Source: Anarhynchus alexandrinus (lineage: Eukaryota > Chordata > Aves > Charadriiformes > Charadriidae). From it: a DNA stretch of 64,000 nt. The notes below the pieces were generated by a model that saw only the letters and a program-made list of their open reading frames with translations, ran no database searches and had not been told where the DNA came from. Shown here piece after piece: positions 50,821 through 60,537 of this stretch (its first letter is position 1; each line of letters starts with the position of its first letter). The stretch covers positions 975,181-1,039,180 of the forward strand of contig VUYV01000179.1 of assembly GCA_008711295.1 (NCBI GenBank), given 5' to 3'. Position numbers and translations under genes: made by a program.

Positions 50821-51411
50821 TGCTTTTTATCCCTTTTAATTCATTTGGCAACCATTAAAAATCACATGTCCAGTAGCAATATCTTGAGCCAGGTCTGGTC
50901 GCTAAGAATAACCAGATAAATGTTCTCTCTCTTCTTGCTGATTTCTTAACTAATTGCTCCAAGAACTAATAATTTTGGTTTCTAACACCCCAACGTGATG
51001 CCCAGTCTGTATAGAAATAGATAAGGTCATTTCCAGAGGCTCTAATTGCCTTTTGCAATCACAGACACTTTCACCAAAGTGGCTGGGGATACAACAAAAT
51101 AGGTCTAACACTGACAATAGTTCTGTATTCTAAAATTCCTCCTTTGGCACTGAATTCCACTCATGGCAATTTTTTTACAGTATCTCCTTTACCTGATTTG
51201 ACTCAAATGTTTAATTTCTAAGGCAAAGTGCATTGCAAGACTAAGCCCGTTATTCCAATACAATTTTTACCTTGGCATTACAGAGTTTGTGGTAAAATGT
51301 AAGCCCTATTGACAATAGCAGAAATTGTTTTCTAGGTGAGGAAACAGGCTAATACTCAGACAAGTAAATACATACTGTTCTGTTATTGATCCATGGATCA
51401 ATAGAAAGCAA

Positions 51412-51530
51412 AGCCAAAAAGGACCATTAGATCATCTAGTGTGATACTTAGCATAACTCACATGATTGCATTTCATCCAAATATGCTACGTAAAGAAGAA
51501 TTCGGTTGGGTTCAATGTTTCAAATCCTCC
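51412..51530 (-). mobile_element. Ancient CR1-type 3' tail (minus)
   Basis: AAAGGACCATTAGATCATCTAGTGTGA is the typical 3' untranslated start of old reptile-type CR1 elements read on the minus strand. It is followed by ATTGCATTTCATCCA and GGTTGGGTTCAATG, which match the next conserved blocks loosely. It is a 3' end lying beyond the 5' side of the 49-51 kb element, so it should be a separate insertion. Confidence 0.55.
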
Positions 51531-54291
51531 CAGCCTTATCCTCAAACAAACACAGGACATCACAGTGAGAAAATAAAAGGGGCATAGACAAGCACAATGG
51601 CAGAGAAATAATCAGTACAGAGATGCAAAAGTGAAGTTACCAAAAGGGTGCCAGAGAAAGGCAAAAGCAAACAAATAAATCAGGCATATAAAGTCTCCAT
51701 GTCCACCTAAGCTAGGAAAAGATTCAATTGCATTCGCATTTCTAGAAGTTGCCCCTGTAAATGACTTGGGAGGAGTCAGAGTCAGGAGTCAGGTCCAAAA
51801 GGTACATTATTACTAGAAGACTCAATCAAACTACTTGAAGACTTTAGGAAAAAAAGTAGGTTTCTGGCAGTAAACTTAAAAGTAAACCTAAAATTTGTGA
51901 TGATTAAGATACTGAACATGACACTATCCCACAAGCGTATAGATAACTGTCCCCAGGAATCAGGCCTGACTCACCAGTCCTCCTGTACCCACCACCTGTA
52001 CTCATTCACTTCCCAGAATCCCATCGAAGACAGGGACCTTGCGGGTTTCAGTCTGATCCTCCAGGACAAACACAACAGAACAAGCAAGCACGTGGGAATA
52101 TACAGAAAGCTTTTATGTCATTCTGAACAAATCATTGCTTTTAGTCATTGAATAAAAGCCAAGCTGTTACAGATCAGTAGAAAAAGCTGAATGCATCCTA
52201 CCGCTCTTGGGGATTTACTAATTCCTTTTGGTGCTCGGAGAGTCTGTATGCACCGAGGAAAGGCAAAAGCCTCCGCCAGCTTCAGATACAAGCACCTTAC
52301 CATCATCTCGTACAGCCCAAGATGACCAAAAAGAGAGAAAATGTCTGAGAGATCCCTTTTATCATTCTCTTGCTCTGCCAAATCACTGATTAGCGTATTT
52401 CAGACAATAATAGAAGATTTTGTTGCCAAGGTGACCTCATTTCTGAGAACCCAGATCTTTTCCAGGGTGATTACATTTCCATGCTATAGCCCTGAAGGAA
52501 AAAAATCTTCAATGCTTGTATTTATTTTAATCTCTGCACTGATCTATAATTTTTTACAGAGAAATTAGTTACACATTAAAAAATTGAGTTAGTGGCTCAT
52601 TAAAGACACGTAGAATCTTAATGTCCCACTACATTTATAACGGGCAGGCAGGTTTTTCCAAACTTGTATAGTATAAAGACAAGACTGTGAGCAACAGATC
52701 AGTCACGTGCTGCTGACTGTCACCCACCTTCACCTTGGTGAAGGCAGAGAACAAAGGCATAATTCCTCCGCCTTCCCCACATTTCAGCTTGCCCACTGAA
52801 TAACATAATCGTTATGCCTGAAACACTCACCTGAAGTGCCTGCCTCAGAAGATTGGATAACAATTATTGTCTTAGAGTGAAAAGTATTGTAAGCATATTG
52901 AGATCCATACAAGAAAACTTGCTTTTCCACAAAGCCCAGGGAAAAAAGAAGTAAACAAAGAATTTGTGATTTTTCTTACCACACCGAATATGGATTTTAA
53001 AGATTCTTCCAGAAGCTAGACCATAATATTAATTTTATTATTCGGAACATTTAAAGGTCTGTAAAAACACCATTGTTTCTTTTTTCTTCTCTTTTTTTTT
53101 TTTTTAAATAAGAGCAGCACACAAAAAAAGACAATATAAGAAGAAAAGATGTAAACAAACAAGCACATTGTGCTGGAAACAATCCTCTGCCCCAAACGCA
53201 CACACAAACTTTCTACTGAATTAAACTAGTTTCAAAATAAACGTGAAAGGCACTTTCAGTCCCCTCAAAACAGCCAGGATCCTGGTTAGCACACTGAACT
53301 GTAAGTAGGGAGGCTGGGATTCAGATCTTCTCCAAGTGGAGGATATAACTAGATTTTCCCCATTCTGGCGACACGTTCAAGTAGTGAGAAAGCAGAAAGA
53401 AGCAATTAAATGACATTACTAATGATCAGTCACATCATCACCCTCACACAAAAAAAAAATGAAAGGAATAGCAACACATAGGAGCCACTGCTTAGAGCCT
53501 GGCCTGGCAAAAAAATGCCTTTTGGAATGAAAACAGAATTTATGAACACAGAATTAGAAAGTTCTTATTTCTGACCATTATTTGAAAATCAAACGTTCTA
53601 TTCAACATCATGGCTCCAGTCAAATCTTATCAGTGTGACTTGTTACACAGGACAAAAGCAGGCACAACTGTATTATTTCTATTATACATCTTTGAATGTA
53701 TTTTAAAATGTGTTAATTCTTCTCATCCTTGCATAGAACATGAAGACCTCTCAATCTCCAACACATGATCAACATCGAAGGAATGTTTCAGGATTTTTGT
53801 TTTTCCTAAATGAACCTCTACAGTATATTTAAATGATTAATTACTTATAATATCTCCTTTACTAATTAAACGCATATTGTTAGTAAAGAAGTTAAGTATG
53901 TAAATACTAACACCATGATTTAAAGTTCTGTTACTGTGGCTTTTCTATGAAGTTAAAATTGGTGACAGTCTAATGACACACCGATTCCACAGTAAAGTAT
54001 CATTAAATTAGCTTCGTTAAAATCTTTAAAATAATCAAATGTGAACTGTTTTTTTAAGCAAAATTACACTCTTTTCCAATGCCACTTAAGTCCACTTTTA
54101 TTTCAAATACCTGCATCCTTTAAAAGATACCTCCAGAAAGAAAAATAGAATATTATTGGATAGAACTTTTTAGAAGTACACTAATTTTAAACTGGACTTC
54201 TTTTTTGCATGGGATCAGAACAATCCTTTTGTTTGTTTTTCTTCATATATTAACTTTGGGGATTAGTTACCTTTTTCTTTTAATATTTTTA
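51531..54291. other. Unique noncoding stretch
   Basis: No gene is supported. Apart from the MIR-like fragment at 53283-53331 I see only AT-rich sequence and short homopolymers. Confidence 0.5.
53283..53331 (+). mobile_element. MIR-like tRNA-derived SINE fragment
   Basis: TGGTTAGCACACTGAACTGTAAGTAGGGAGGCTGGGATTCAGATC has the order and spacing of a degenerate tRNA-type promoter: an A-box-like TGGTTAGCACA and a B-box-like GGGATTCAGATC about 30 bases later. It matches the head of MIR-type SINEs (AGCACTG-ACTG-AGTCAGGAG-GGGTTC). The rest of the SINE is not recognisable. It is too diverged to be a tRNA gene. Confidence 0.5.
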
Positions 54292-54338
54292 ATATCATAG
54301 AATCATATGACTATCATAGAATATCATAGAATCATATC
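54292..54338 (-). mobile_element. Solo CR1 terminal octamer repeats
   Basis: ATCATAGAATC-like units are repeated several times (ATCATAGAATCATATGACTATCATAGAATATCATAGAATC in two stretches), as at the 3' end of CR1. There is no recognisable CR1 body to the right. It is either an extremely 5'-truncated insertion or an expansion of the octamer. Confidence 0.65.
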
Positions 54339-54487
54339 TTGTAAAGGCTTACATCACAAAAAATGAATAGGTAAAGAAAAGCCCATTTTCTCATAAATCA
54401 CATTTTAAAAGCCTGCTTCTTATAGCAGGCAGTTTTACATTCATAATTTGTACATAGTTTATGTGACAGTCTATGTGTTTTAATCAG

Positions 54488-54568
54488 GTTAACTGAAAAC
54501 AGAACTCACAAGCTACGCTCACAGAATTCCAAGAACATTAGTGAAAAACTAGCAATAGAAACTGAAAG
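54488..54568 (+). other. Candidate coding exon (plus), 81 bp
   Basis: The acceptor TATGTGTTTTAATCAG precedes, and the donor AAAG/GTGAGTTCTT follows. One frame is open throughout (phase 2 in, phase 2 out, a multiple of three). It gives a hydrophilic peptide containing ENRTHKLRSQNSKNISEKL. The interval is rich in GAA-type purine words, as in splicing enhancers. No protein family is recognised, and chance is a serious alternative. Confidence 0.15.
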
Positions 54569-55649
54569 GTGAGTTCTTGACTTATAAATTAGGATGACCT
54601 AACACAATCTATTGCAAACCACTATTTCAACAGTGATTTGCTATACAAATACGGATGCACTGAGAAATCTGAAATATTCACAAGGAATCTCAATTTATTC
54701 TCTAAAACAAAGATGGCCCTCATTAGTCGTCTTTTACTTCATGAAAGATGGGGTTGCAGAACATCATTTTCCTTAGAATATGCATAAATCAATCTCTCTA
54801 TTGGAAATAATAACTAGTACAGAATTTATTTGGCAAGTTTCCTTGTGTTGTAATGACATAGGTAACATAGTTAATAACGTGTTACTTTCTTGGCTTGTAG
54901 CCTTCAAGCTTCAAATTTAGCTAATTTATTTGCAAACTGCAATCATATATTTGGAGAGAGGAGGGCAGTGTTCAACATCCTTGGCAAGAATATAAATCTG
55001 CTGATAACTTAAAAGTAACTACAGATTGACATAGTTAAAGTTTGCAAGTATACTTGGGTCTCATTTATACATATTATTTTGTCTCATAACATGCAAAAGC
55101 AAAATTATATTGAAAAGCAATGACAGAATAAATGTAACTTAGGTAAAACAACAAAAATCCCCTCTAAAAGTCTAATAAATATTTTAAAAATAATTTATAA
55201 TTTCATATTTCCACAACTTTTGTTCCTTTTTCTCTAAATGATTTAGAATAGAAAAAGAAATTCCAAGTAGATAGTGAATGCAAGTGCATGTGAATGAAAG
55301 ACCATTAAGCCCCAATGTAAATTCTACTTATGTTAACTTTGAATAACACATCATAAACATTCTTTCCCTATTTCTCAACAGTAGATTTTAACTATTTGTA
55401 TTTTACAAAAAGATTCAAATATATCTTTGAGGAGTAGAGAATACAATGACAAGAACTAGCATATCTAGTTCCACCAGTATATTCCTGGTTAACTTAAGCA
55501 ACTTAAGTCTCTCTTTGCTAAAACATATGCAGTCATAAAATGCAAAAAAAAACCCAAAACATATATAGAGAGAGTCATTCAACTTGGTAAAGTCATTCAT
55601 GATTTTCAAGTAAAAAACACCAGAGGAGGAGTTTTTTGTTGGTTTTTTT

Positions 55650-55684
55650 AATCATATGTATATGATTAAATCATATGTATATGA
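55650..55684. repeat. 16-bp direct repeat, near-palindromic unit
   Basis: AATCATATGTATATGA occurs twice with a 3-bp spacer (TTA). Each unit is itself almost palindromic. Confidence 0.8.
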
Positions 55685-56160
55685 AATACACTTTATTTGT
55701 AGAATCCAGGGCTCACACAAAGAACCAATGCACATCTCTTCTATACTGAATTTAATTCACAAACTTGTAAGACTTTGGTTACAGCCAGTGTAGTAAAGAC
55801 CTTTTTTATTTTTCCTAATTTGAGAAAAAAAACAAGCACTGTGACCCTTCTCCATTATATTAATCAGCAAAACAGAAGCAAATGTCACAAAAGTACCCAA
55901 CATGTGCTTTTATCTTAAAAATTGGCAGAGTTATATGGGGAATCAGCTGGGAGTTAAGCATACCTTTGCATCACCCTTTTAAAAGAAATCAGAATCCATT
56001 TTTAGTTAATATCCTACTTTTATGTTGCTTCATCAACTGACGGGATATCAGTTCTACCACACTTTGCAAAATGCCAGAAATACAAACTGCTGTCAACTGG
56101 AAACATACAGGAACTCTGAATGTCAAACGAGCTGTCACTGTGCCCAAACTCTCTTAACTA

Positions 56161-56365
56161 TCACAGCATCATAAAAATAATTTGGTCTGGAAGGGACTTC
56201 AGAGGTGACCTAGTCCAACCTCCTGCTCCAAGAGGTCAGCTATGATGCTGGTTGCTCAGAGCTTTATCCAGTCTTGTCTTGAAAAGCTCCATGGATGGAG
56301 ATGGAACAACCTTTCTGGGCAACCTGATCCACTGCCTGCTGAACTCTTGGAGGAAAACTGATAAT
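56161..56365 (-). mobile_element. CR1 LINE, 3' end fragment (minus)
   Basis: This is a CR1 tail on the minus strand: TCTGGAAGGGACTTCAGAGGTGACCTAGTCCAACC at the left, then a GCTCAGAGCTTTATCCAG block, a TGGAGATGGAACAACCTTTCTGGGCAACCTG block and the start of ORF2-derived sequence. The terminal octamers are eroded to ATCACAGCATCATAAA. It is of intermediate age. Confidence 0.9.
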
Positions 56366-57130
56366 CTTGTTAAGCGCCAAATCCCTTCACTTCAGGGAAT
56401 TTTGCCCTATTTCCTTAGAGTCCCTTGTTAGAAGTTACAGGTGCTAGATAGCAACTCAGTAAGGAAACCACCAATTGGAAGATCAATCCTTCTCATAGGT
56501 GTAGACTTCCTTGGGGACTGTCCTGTTTCCCCTTCTTCAATTTCATTAGTTAAGTCCAAGACACTTTTAGCTACAAAGGTTCCTTTCATCAGGCCAACAA
56601 ACCGTGCAACGTTATGGGCAAGTAAACTCGCACATATGTCCCTTAGCCACCCTGGTACAATAACAAGAATGATGAAAAGCAGATACTGATTTCCACCCCC
56701 TCATCCCCCAGTGCTCTCTATCCACAGACCCGTATTTTAAAAGAACTCATTGAAAATATTTCTAGGTTTTAAAAAGGAGAGGAAGAAATCAGGTTCTCCC
56801 AATAGCCACGACCCACTTCTGCCCCTTTACTATTGAAGAAAATAAATATACCAGGATAGGAAGAAATATTATTTTGAGAACCTAGAGGAAAATTGAAAAT
56901 ATTTATAGGTCCATAAAACCATAAAATTTCAGATATGAGGAAAATAAAATAAAAAAAAAGACTGTTATACAGCAAAACGAGACCAGTTTATAACTTATCT
57001 CAACTACACTTTTTACCATCCCCCTCAGAGAAATGTGATCACAGGTGGCAGACACACTTTAATATCATAAAGTGACAGTTGAAGGTTGCATTTCATATCC
57101 CAGTGTCAGGCTCCTTCTGCTCCCTTTCAG

Positions 57131-57259
57131 CTGGGGTCTTCACGCATTATGTTCCAGGTAGATGTTGTCAGTTATATGTCAGGAAATTTGGAAAGGAGAC
57201 AGGGAAATGAAAATGACTCCACTAAGAGTAATACAGACATCAAGATCCAGATGAAAATG
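57131..57259 (+). other. Candidate coding exon (plus), 129 bp
   Basis: A long pyrimidine tract (CTCCTTCTGCTCCCTTTCAG) precedes and a consensus donor (AAATG/GTAAGAATT) follows. The 129 bp are exactly 43 codons, phase 0 at both ends, and only that frame is open; the other two hit stops. The peptide includes SSRIMFQVDVVSYMSGNLER and, further on, NTDIKIQMKM. I do not recognise a family. This is the best exon-like interval in the window, but it has no homology support and no clear partner exon. Confidence 0.28.
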
Positions 57260-57543
57260 GTAAGAATTGTTCTGAATTCTTAATAAGTCTTTCAAAAGGT
57301 CATTTAGCAACTGAATTTAGGTCCTTCTTCCACAAAGGAGAAATGAACGAACTAAAAAAGACAGATTTTAGTACTTTGTTTTCCTAAAACTTACTAAATG
57401 AGGTAAAATATGTCCTTTTGATCATGTGCTATATGTGGCACAACGTGCATACAGTATATAATTTCTTTTGCAATAACATATCACAAAATTAAAAGTCTAA
57501 CATCTTGCCTCTCTCTTAATAAAGGTTTGCAGTTCACAGAAAG

Positions 57544-57800
57544 CTATGCAAAACAATGCTGAGAACATGAAGAACTGGGCACTATAACCAGCCGTATACT
57601 TGTTGCGAAGTAGACCAGTAGCACTCTTTTTGCATTAGGCAATGAAGACCCCACAAAGGATGCAAGTTTCCCCTTTCTTTGGATCCACAAAATCCAATTA
57701 CAGCAACCCTTCGCAGAATGCCGTGCATCAGGTGAGCCATAAGAAGTACATTTGCAAAGGCCTTTGGTATCCGGCAAAACAATGAAAGCAAAATTTGCAT
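57544..57800 (-). other. GC/CpG-richer block with two overlapping open frames
   Basis: The block is richer in GC and CpG than the surrounding DNA. Two overlapping minus-strand frames of 72 and 77 codons (57582-57800 and 57544-57777) cross it. Neither contains a motif I recognise. It could be a fragment of a processed pseudogene or a conserved noncoding element. Confidence 0.25.
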
Positions 57801-58251
57801 GTCAAGTGATGATTGGGATGTCTAGAATCAAATAATAAATGTTTTTCACTTGGCATTCAGATAAAAGGTCAGTAAGGAAGCCAAGGGGTTCTCTGAGGAG
57901 CAAAAAATTTTCCTTATGTATACATAGAAACAGCCTACTTAAAATCACTATTTAGTATAGTCTAAGCAAAGACAGTAATTTTTATTTTCTTTAAGAAAAC
58001 AATTACACAAAACAAGAAATATCTCTAGGTCAAGGATCTTGTTGCCATTACTGGGAGATTTACCTTGGATTGGCATTGTGTATAACGTACATTAACACGG
58101 GAGCTTGTTGCAGCCTTTTACCATAGAACCTGTCATAAAAGCCTGTGCAAGTACTCAAAACCAGGTACTTAAATCTAATGTTTTCAGAGGCTTCATCTGG
58201 TACCTCTTTCTCTGCCCACTCCTTGTCTGTCCAGGCTCTGAATCAGATAAA

Positions 58252-58280
58252 ACACACACACACACACATACACACGTATA
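58252..58280. repeat. (CA)n microsatellite
   Basis: About nine AC units, then ATACACACGTATATA. Confidence 0.85.
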
Positions 58281-58479
58281 TAAGCCTATATCTATCTCAG
58301 GTTGTATGTTAATGTCAAGCTGCTGCCTTAAGTTTGAGCTCTAAAGAAGTTATCGTACTTCTTTCACAACCCCCTGTTATCTGTATTTTCCACAGTCATG
58401 ACAGTTATGGTGGGGAAATTGCACTCCCTGACAAGAGCAGAAGCTCTTTGGTTTAGGAGGAGGGCTGTAAACTAAATGC

Positions 58480-58560
58480 AGGTGGGTTGGGGTTGGGTTT
58501 TTTAATTTGTATTTTTGGGGGGGGGGNNNNNNNNNNTGGGTTTCTTGTTGGTTTTTTTTT
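58480..58560. other. Assembly gap (10 N) in a G/T-rich tract
   Basis: A 10-N placeholder at 58527-58536 follows a run of ten G. It is flanked by GGTGGGTTGGGGTTGGG on the left and TGGGTTTCTTGTTGG on the right. The G-runs around the gap are able to form a G-quadruplex. Ten N may be a fixed-size placeholder, so the real gap length is unknown. Confidence 0.9.
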
Positions 58561-60353
58561 TTCTTTGCTTGTTTTTAAGTTCATTATTTAAAAAATAATG
58601 TCCTCAAGACAACGAAAAAAATGGCATTCCTCTTAAAAGGCCTTATTGCTAACCAACTCTACAAGTGATGTAAAGCCTTCCTGTTATTTACAAAAATGTT
58701 CTTGTGCCAAATTTCCAGCCCTCACTGATGTTAATTAACTTTTCTCTCCAATTAAAATGTATTTGTTAGTTTTCTTTGTATTTCCCCAGCTTTATAGCTT
58801 CAAACCCCTTTTCAACTTATCCTTCTCCCATTCTCATTATTGGCCTCTTATGCAAGCCAAAATGTGCATGGGGATCCGAAAACATGATCCTACTATCTGT
58901 TCATATAGTAACAGGGTATTAAAGACACTTCCAAATACTAAAATAGAACCTGAAAATAGTCAAGATAATATATGCAAGGACAACATATGAATTATGAATG
59001 CTTTAAGAGCCAAATTGCTCTCAATATCTTGATATTTGTGCAGGCAGCAACATTTCAACCTTATGACTGTAAATATATAGACTGTGTAGTTCTTTTTAGG
59101 TCAGGGGTTTGTTTTATTTATTAATTTTAAACAAACTTACTATCATTCAGTGACTGAAATTAACAGGATGAAGCTCCTATCCAAAGTAATTCTTGATGTT
59201 GCTTAAATGTTTAGTACTTCAAGGTCTTGAAAATTTCAGATATATAGTGTATTTGTGTAAGCAGCAAAGCGGGGCCAGATTTCTATTTTCCCAACAGAGG
59301 GCTGGGTTTTTTTTATATGTCTGTCACCACAAACATGAAGATATTTAAGAAACTTTGTTAAATATTTTGTAGAATACAAATTTCACAATAGTGTGGTTGG
59401 AGATGAATTCATTTTAGGGAGTTTTTGTTGAGAATCAAAGAGCAATTAGGTTATCTGACAGTTAGCTGATATACAAGAAATACGGTTACAACAAATATCT
59501 ACTTTTTATTTATAGCTTGTTGTAATTTAACATTATAAAACTAGAAAACTGGTTTGTATTCTATTCTTCGTGGACGTTGCTTCTTTATTACTGAAGATAG
59601 ATTTAATTTCATTTCCATCCGCTGGTGTTGCACTTCAGTTATTATAGTTCCAATGGGTCTAATGAAATGTCACTGCACTGCAATACTAGAGTCAGGAACA
59701 ACATTATAAAATCAATATGATGGTTAGACTATTCTTGGCATTCATAATACTTATGGTTTATATTATAAAAATAGCGAGTGCTAACTGTATTAAGGTTTCT
59801 TTCCCTTACATCCTCTAGTTTTCAATTTCCTATGATATTGAAAAACTTCAACTATTCAACAGAAATTCTCCACATTTGGCTCTACCTAGTGTTAGTTTCT
59901 TTCAGAAAATCTGATAGCTATTGCCTTTTTGAATAGGCAAGACAAAAGATGCAGAAAGCAGCAAGTTTAATTCAATTTAACCCCTATATTACGCATTGCT
60001 GAAAGCTTCCTCCCTTTCATTCTTCGGATTCTTATTCGGGTTCAATAATGACAACCAGCCAAGGACTCAACTAGTGCTTGAGTGGTCATGAAAAAGATCC
60101 AGCCTACGCAAGGCTCCATCTGGAATCAGACCTTAATGTTTCCTTCAGCAAGCTCCCCGTTCCTTGTTTCTGCCAAAAGCTGGAAATTCGGATTAGCCCA
60201 GCTCTGCTGCTGATCACACAGTACAGTCAGGGACACATTCATGGCTTGGAAGAGACGATGCATGGCTCAAGCACTGGAGCTGGGCACCGAAAACGTTACC
60301 ATTTACAACACATAAACAGTGGAACTGTTTTGCTCCTTAACTTCGTAACTTGA

Positions 60354-60537
60354 GAGTGGTCAAACACTGGGACTGGCTTCCTAGAGAGGTGGTGGATGCC
60401 CCAAGCCTGTCAGTGTCTAAGAGGCATTTGGACAATGCCCTTAACAACAGCTTTAACTTGGTCAGCCCTGAATTGGTCAGGCAGTTGGACTAGATGATCA
60501 TTGTAGGTCCCTTCCAACTGAAATGGTCTATTCTATT
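60354..60537 (+). mobile_element. CR1 LINE, 3' end fragment (plus)
   Basis: This is a CR1 tail on the plus strand: GTGGTCAAACACTGGGACTGGCTTCC, then a GAGAGGTGGTGGATGCCCCAAGCC block, a CATTTGGACAATGCCC block and GCAGTTGGACTAGATGATCATTGTAGGTCCC. It ends in GGTCTATTCTATTCC. The CATTTGGACAATGCC version marks a different CR1 subfamily from the copies at 1 kb and 46 kb. Confidence 0.92.

Larger units (their letters stand above)
49190..51200 (-). mobile_element. Ancient CR1-superfamily LINE, ~2 kb (minus)
   Basis: Degraded but colinear with the deep CR1 lineage familiar from turtle and crocodilian genomes. Readable anchors in order are: TTTAAACTTCTGCCTTCAAAA with GGCAAAGAATTCTAC; a CATTGCAGATC...GAACCTTCTCTGG block; AATTTATATACTGGCAATAAGATATTT; GCAGATGTTTTCACAGAGGT; CTGCAAATTTCATTGC; a gap; AATTTGCTCTAAAATCTCCTC with ACTGACACTTCAA; GGGAACCTCCCTGAGGTCCT; and CTAATTGCTCCAAGAACTAAT. 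The middle reverse-transcriptase part is missing around 50030-50110. No coding frame survives. The right boundary is uncertain. Confidence 0.75.
54339..56160. other. Unique noncoding stretch
   Basis: Apart from the exon-like interval and a small direct repeat listed separately, no gene or dispersed repeat is seen. Confidence 0.5.
56366..60353. other. Unique stretch with assembly gap
   Basis: No established gene. It includes the candidate exon 57131-57259, a GC/CpG-richer block at about 57.54-57.80 kb, a CA microsatellite, and the N-gap at 58527-58536 (all listed separately). Confidence 0.5.

Noticed and set aside
53283..53355. tRNA gene
   Set aside because: A- and B-box-like words are present, but there is no acceptor stem pairing and the boxes are degenerate. 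A SINE relic fits better.
58252..58280. CRISPR or other ordered repeat array
   Set aside because: It is a dinucleotide microsatellite. No spaced direct repeats of CRISPR type occur anywhere in the window, and the genome is eukaryotic.
58488..58550. Interstitial telomeric repeat around the N-gap
   Set aside because: The GGTTGGGGTTGGG words resemble but do not form TTAGGG arrays.
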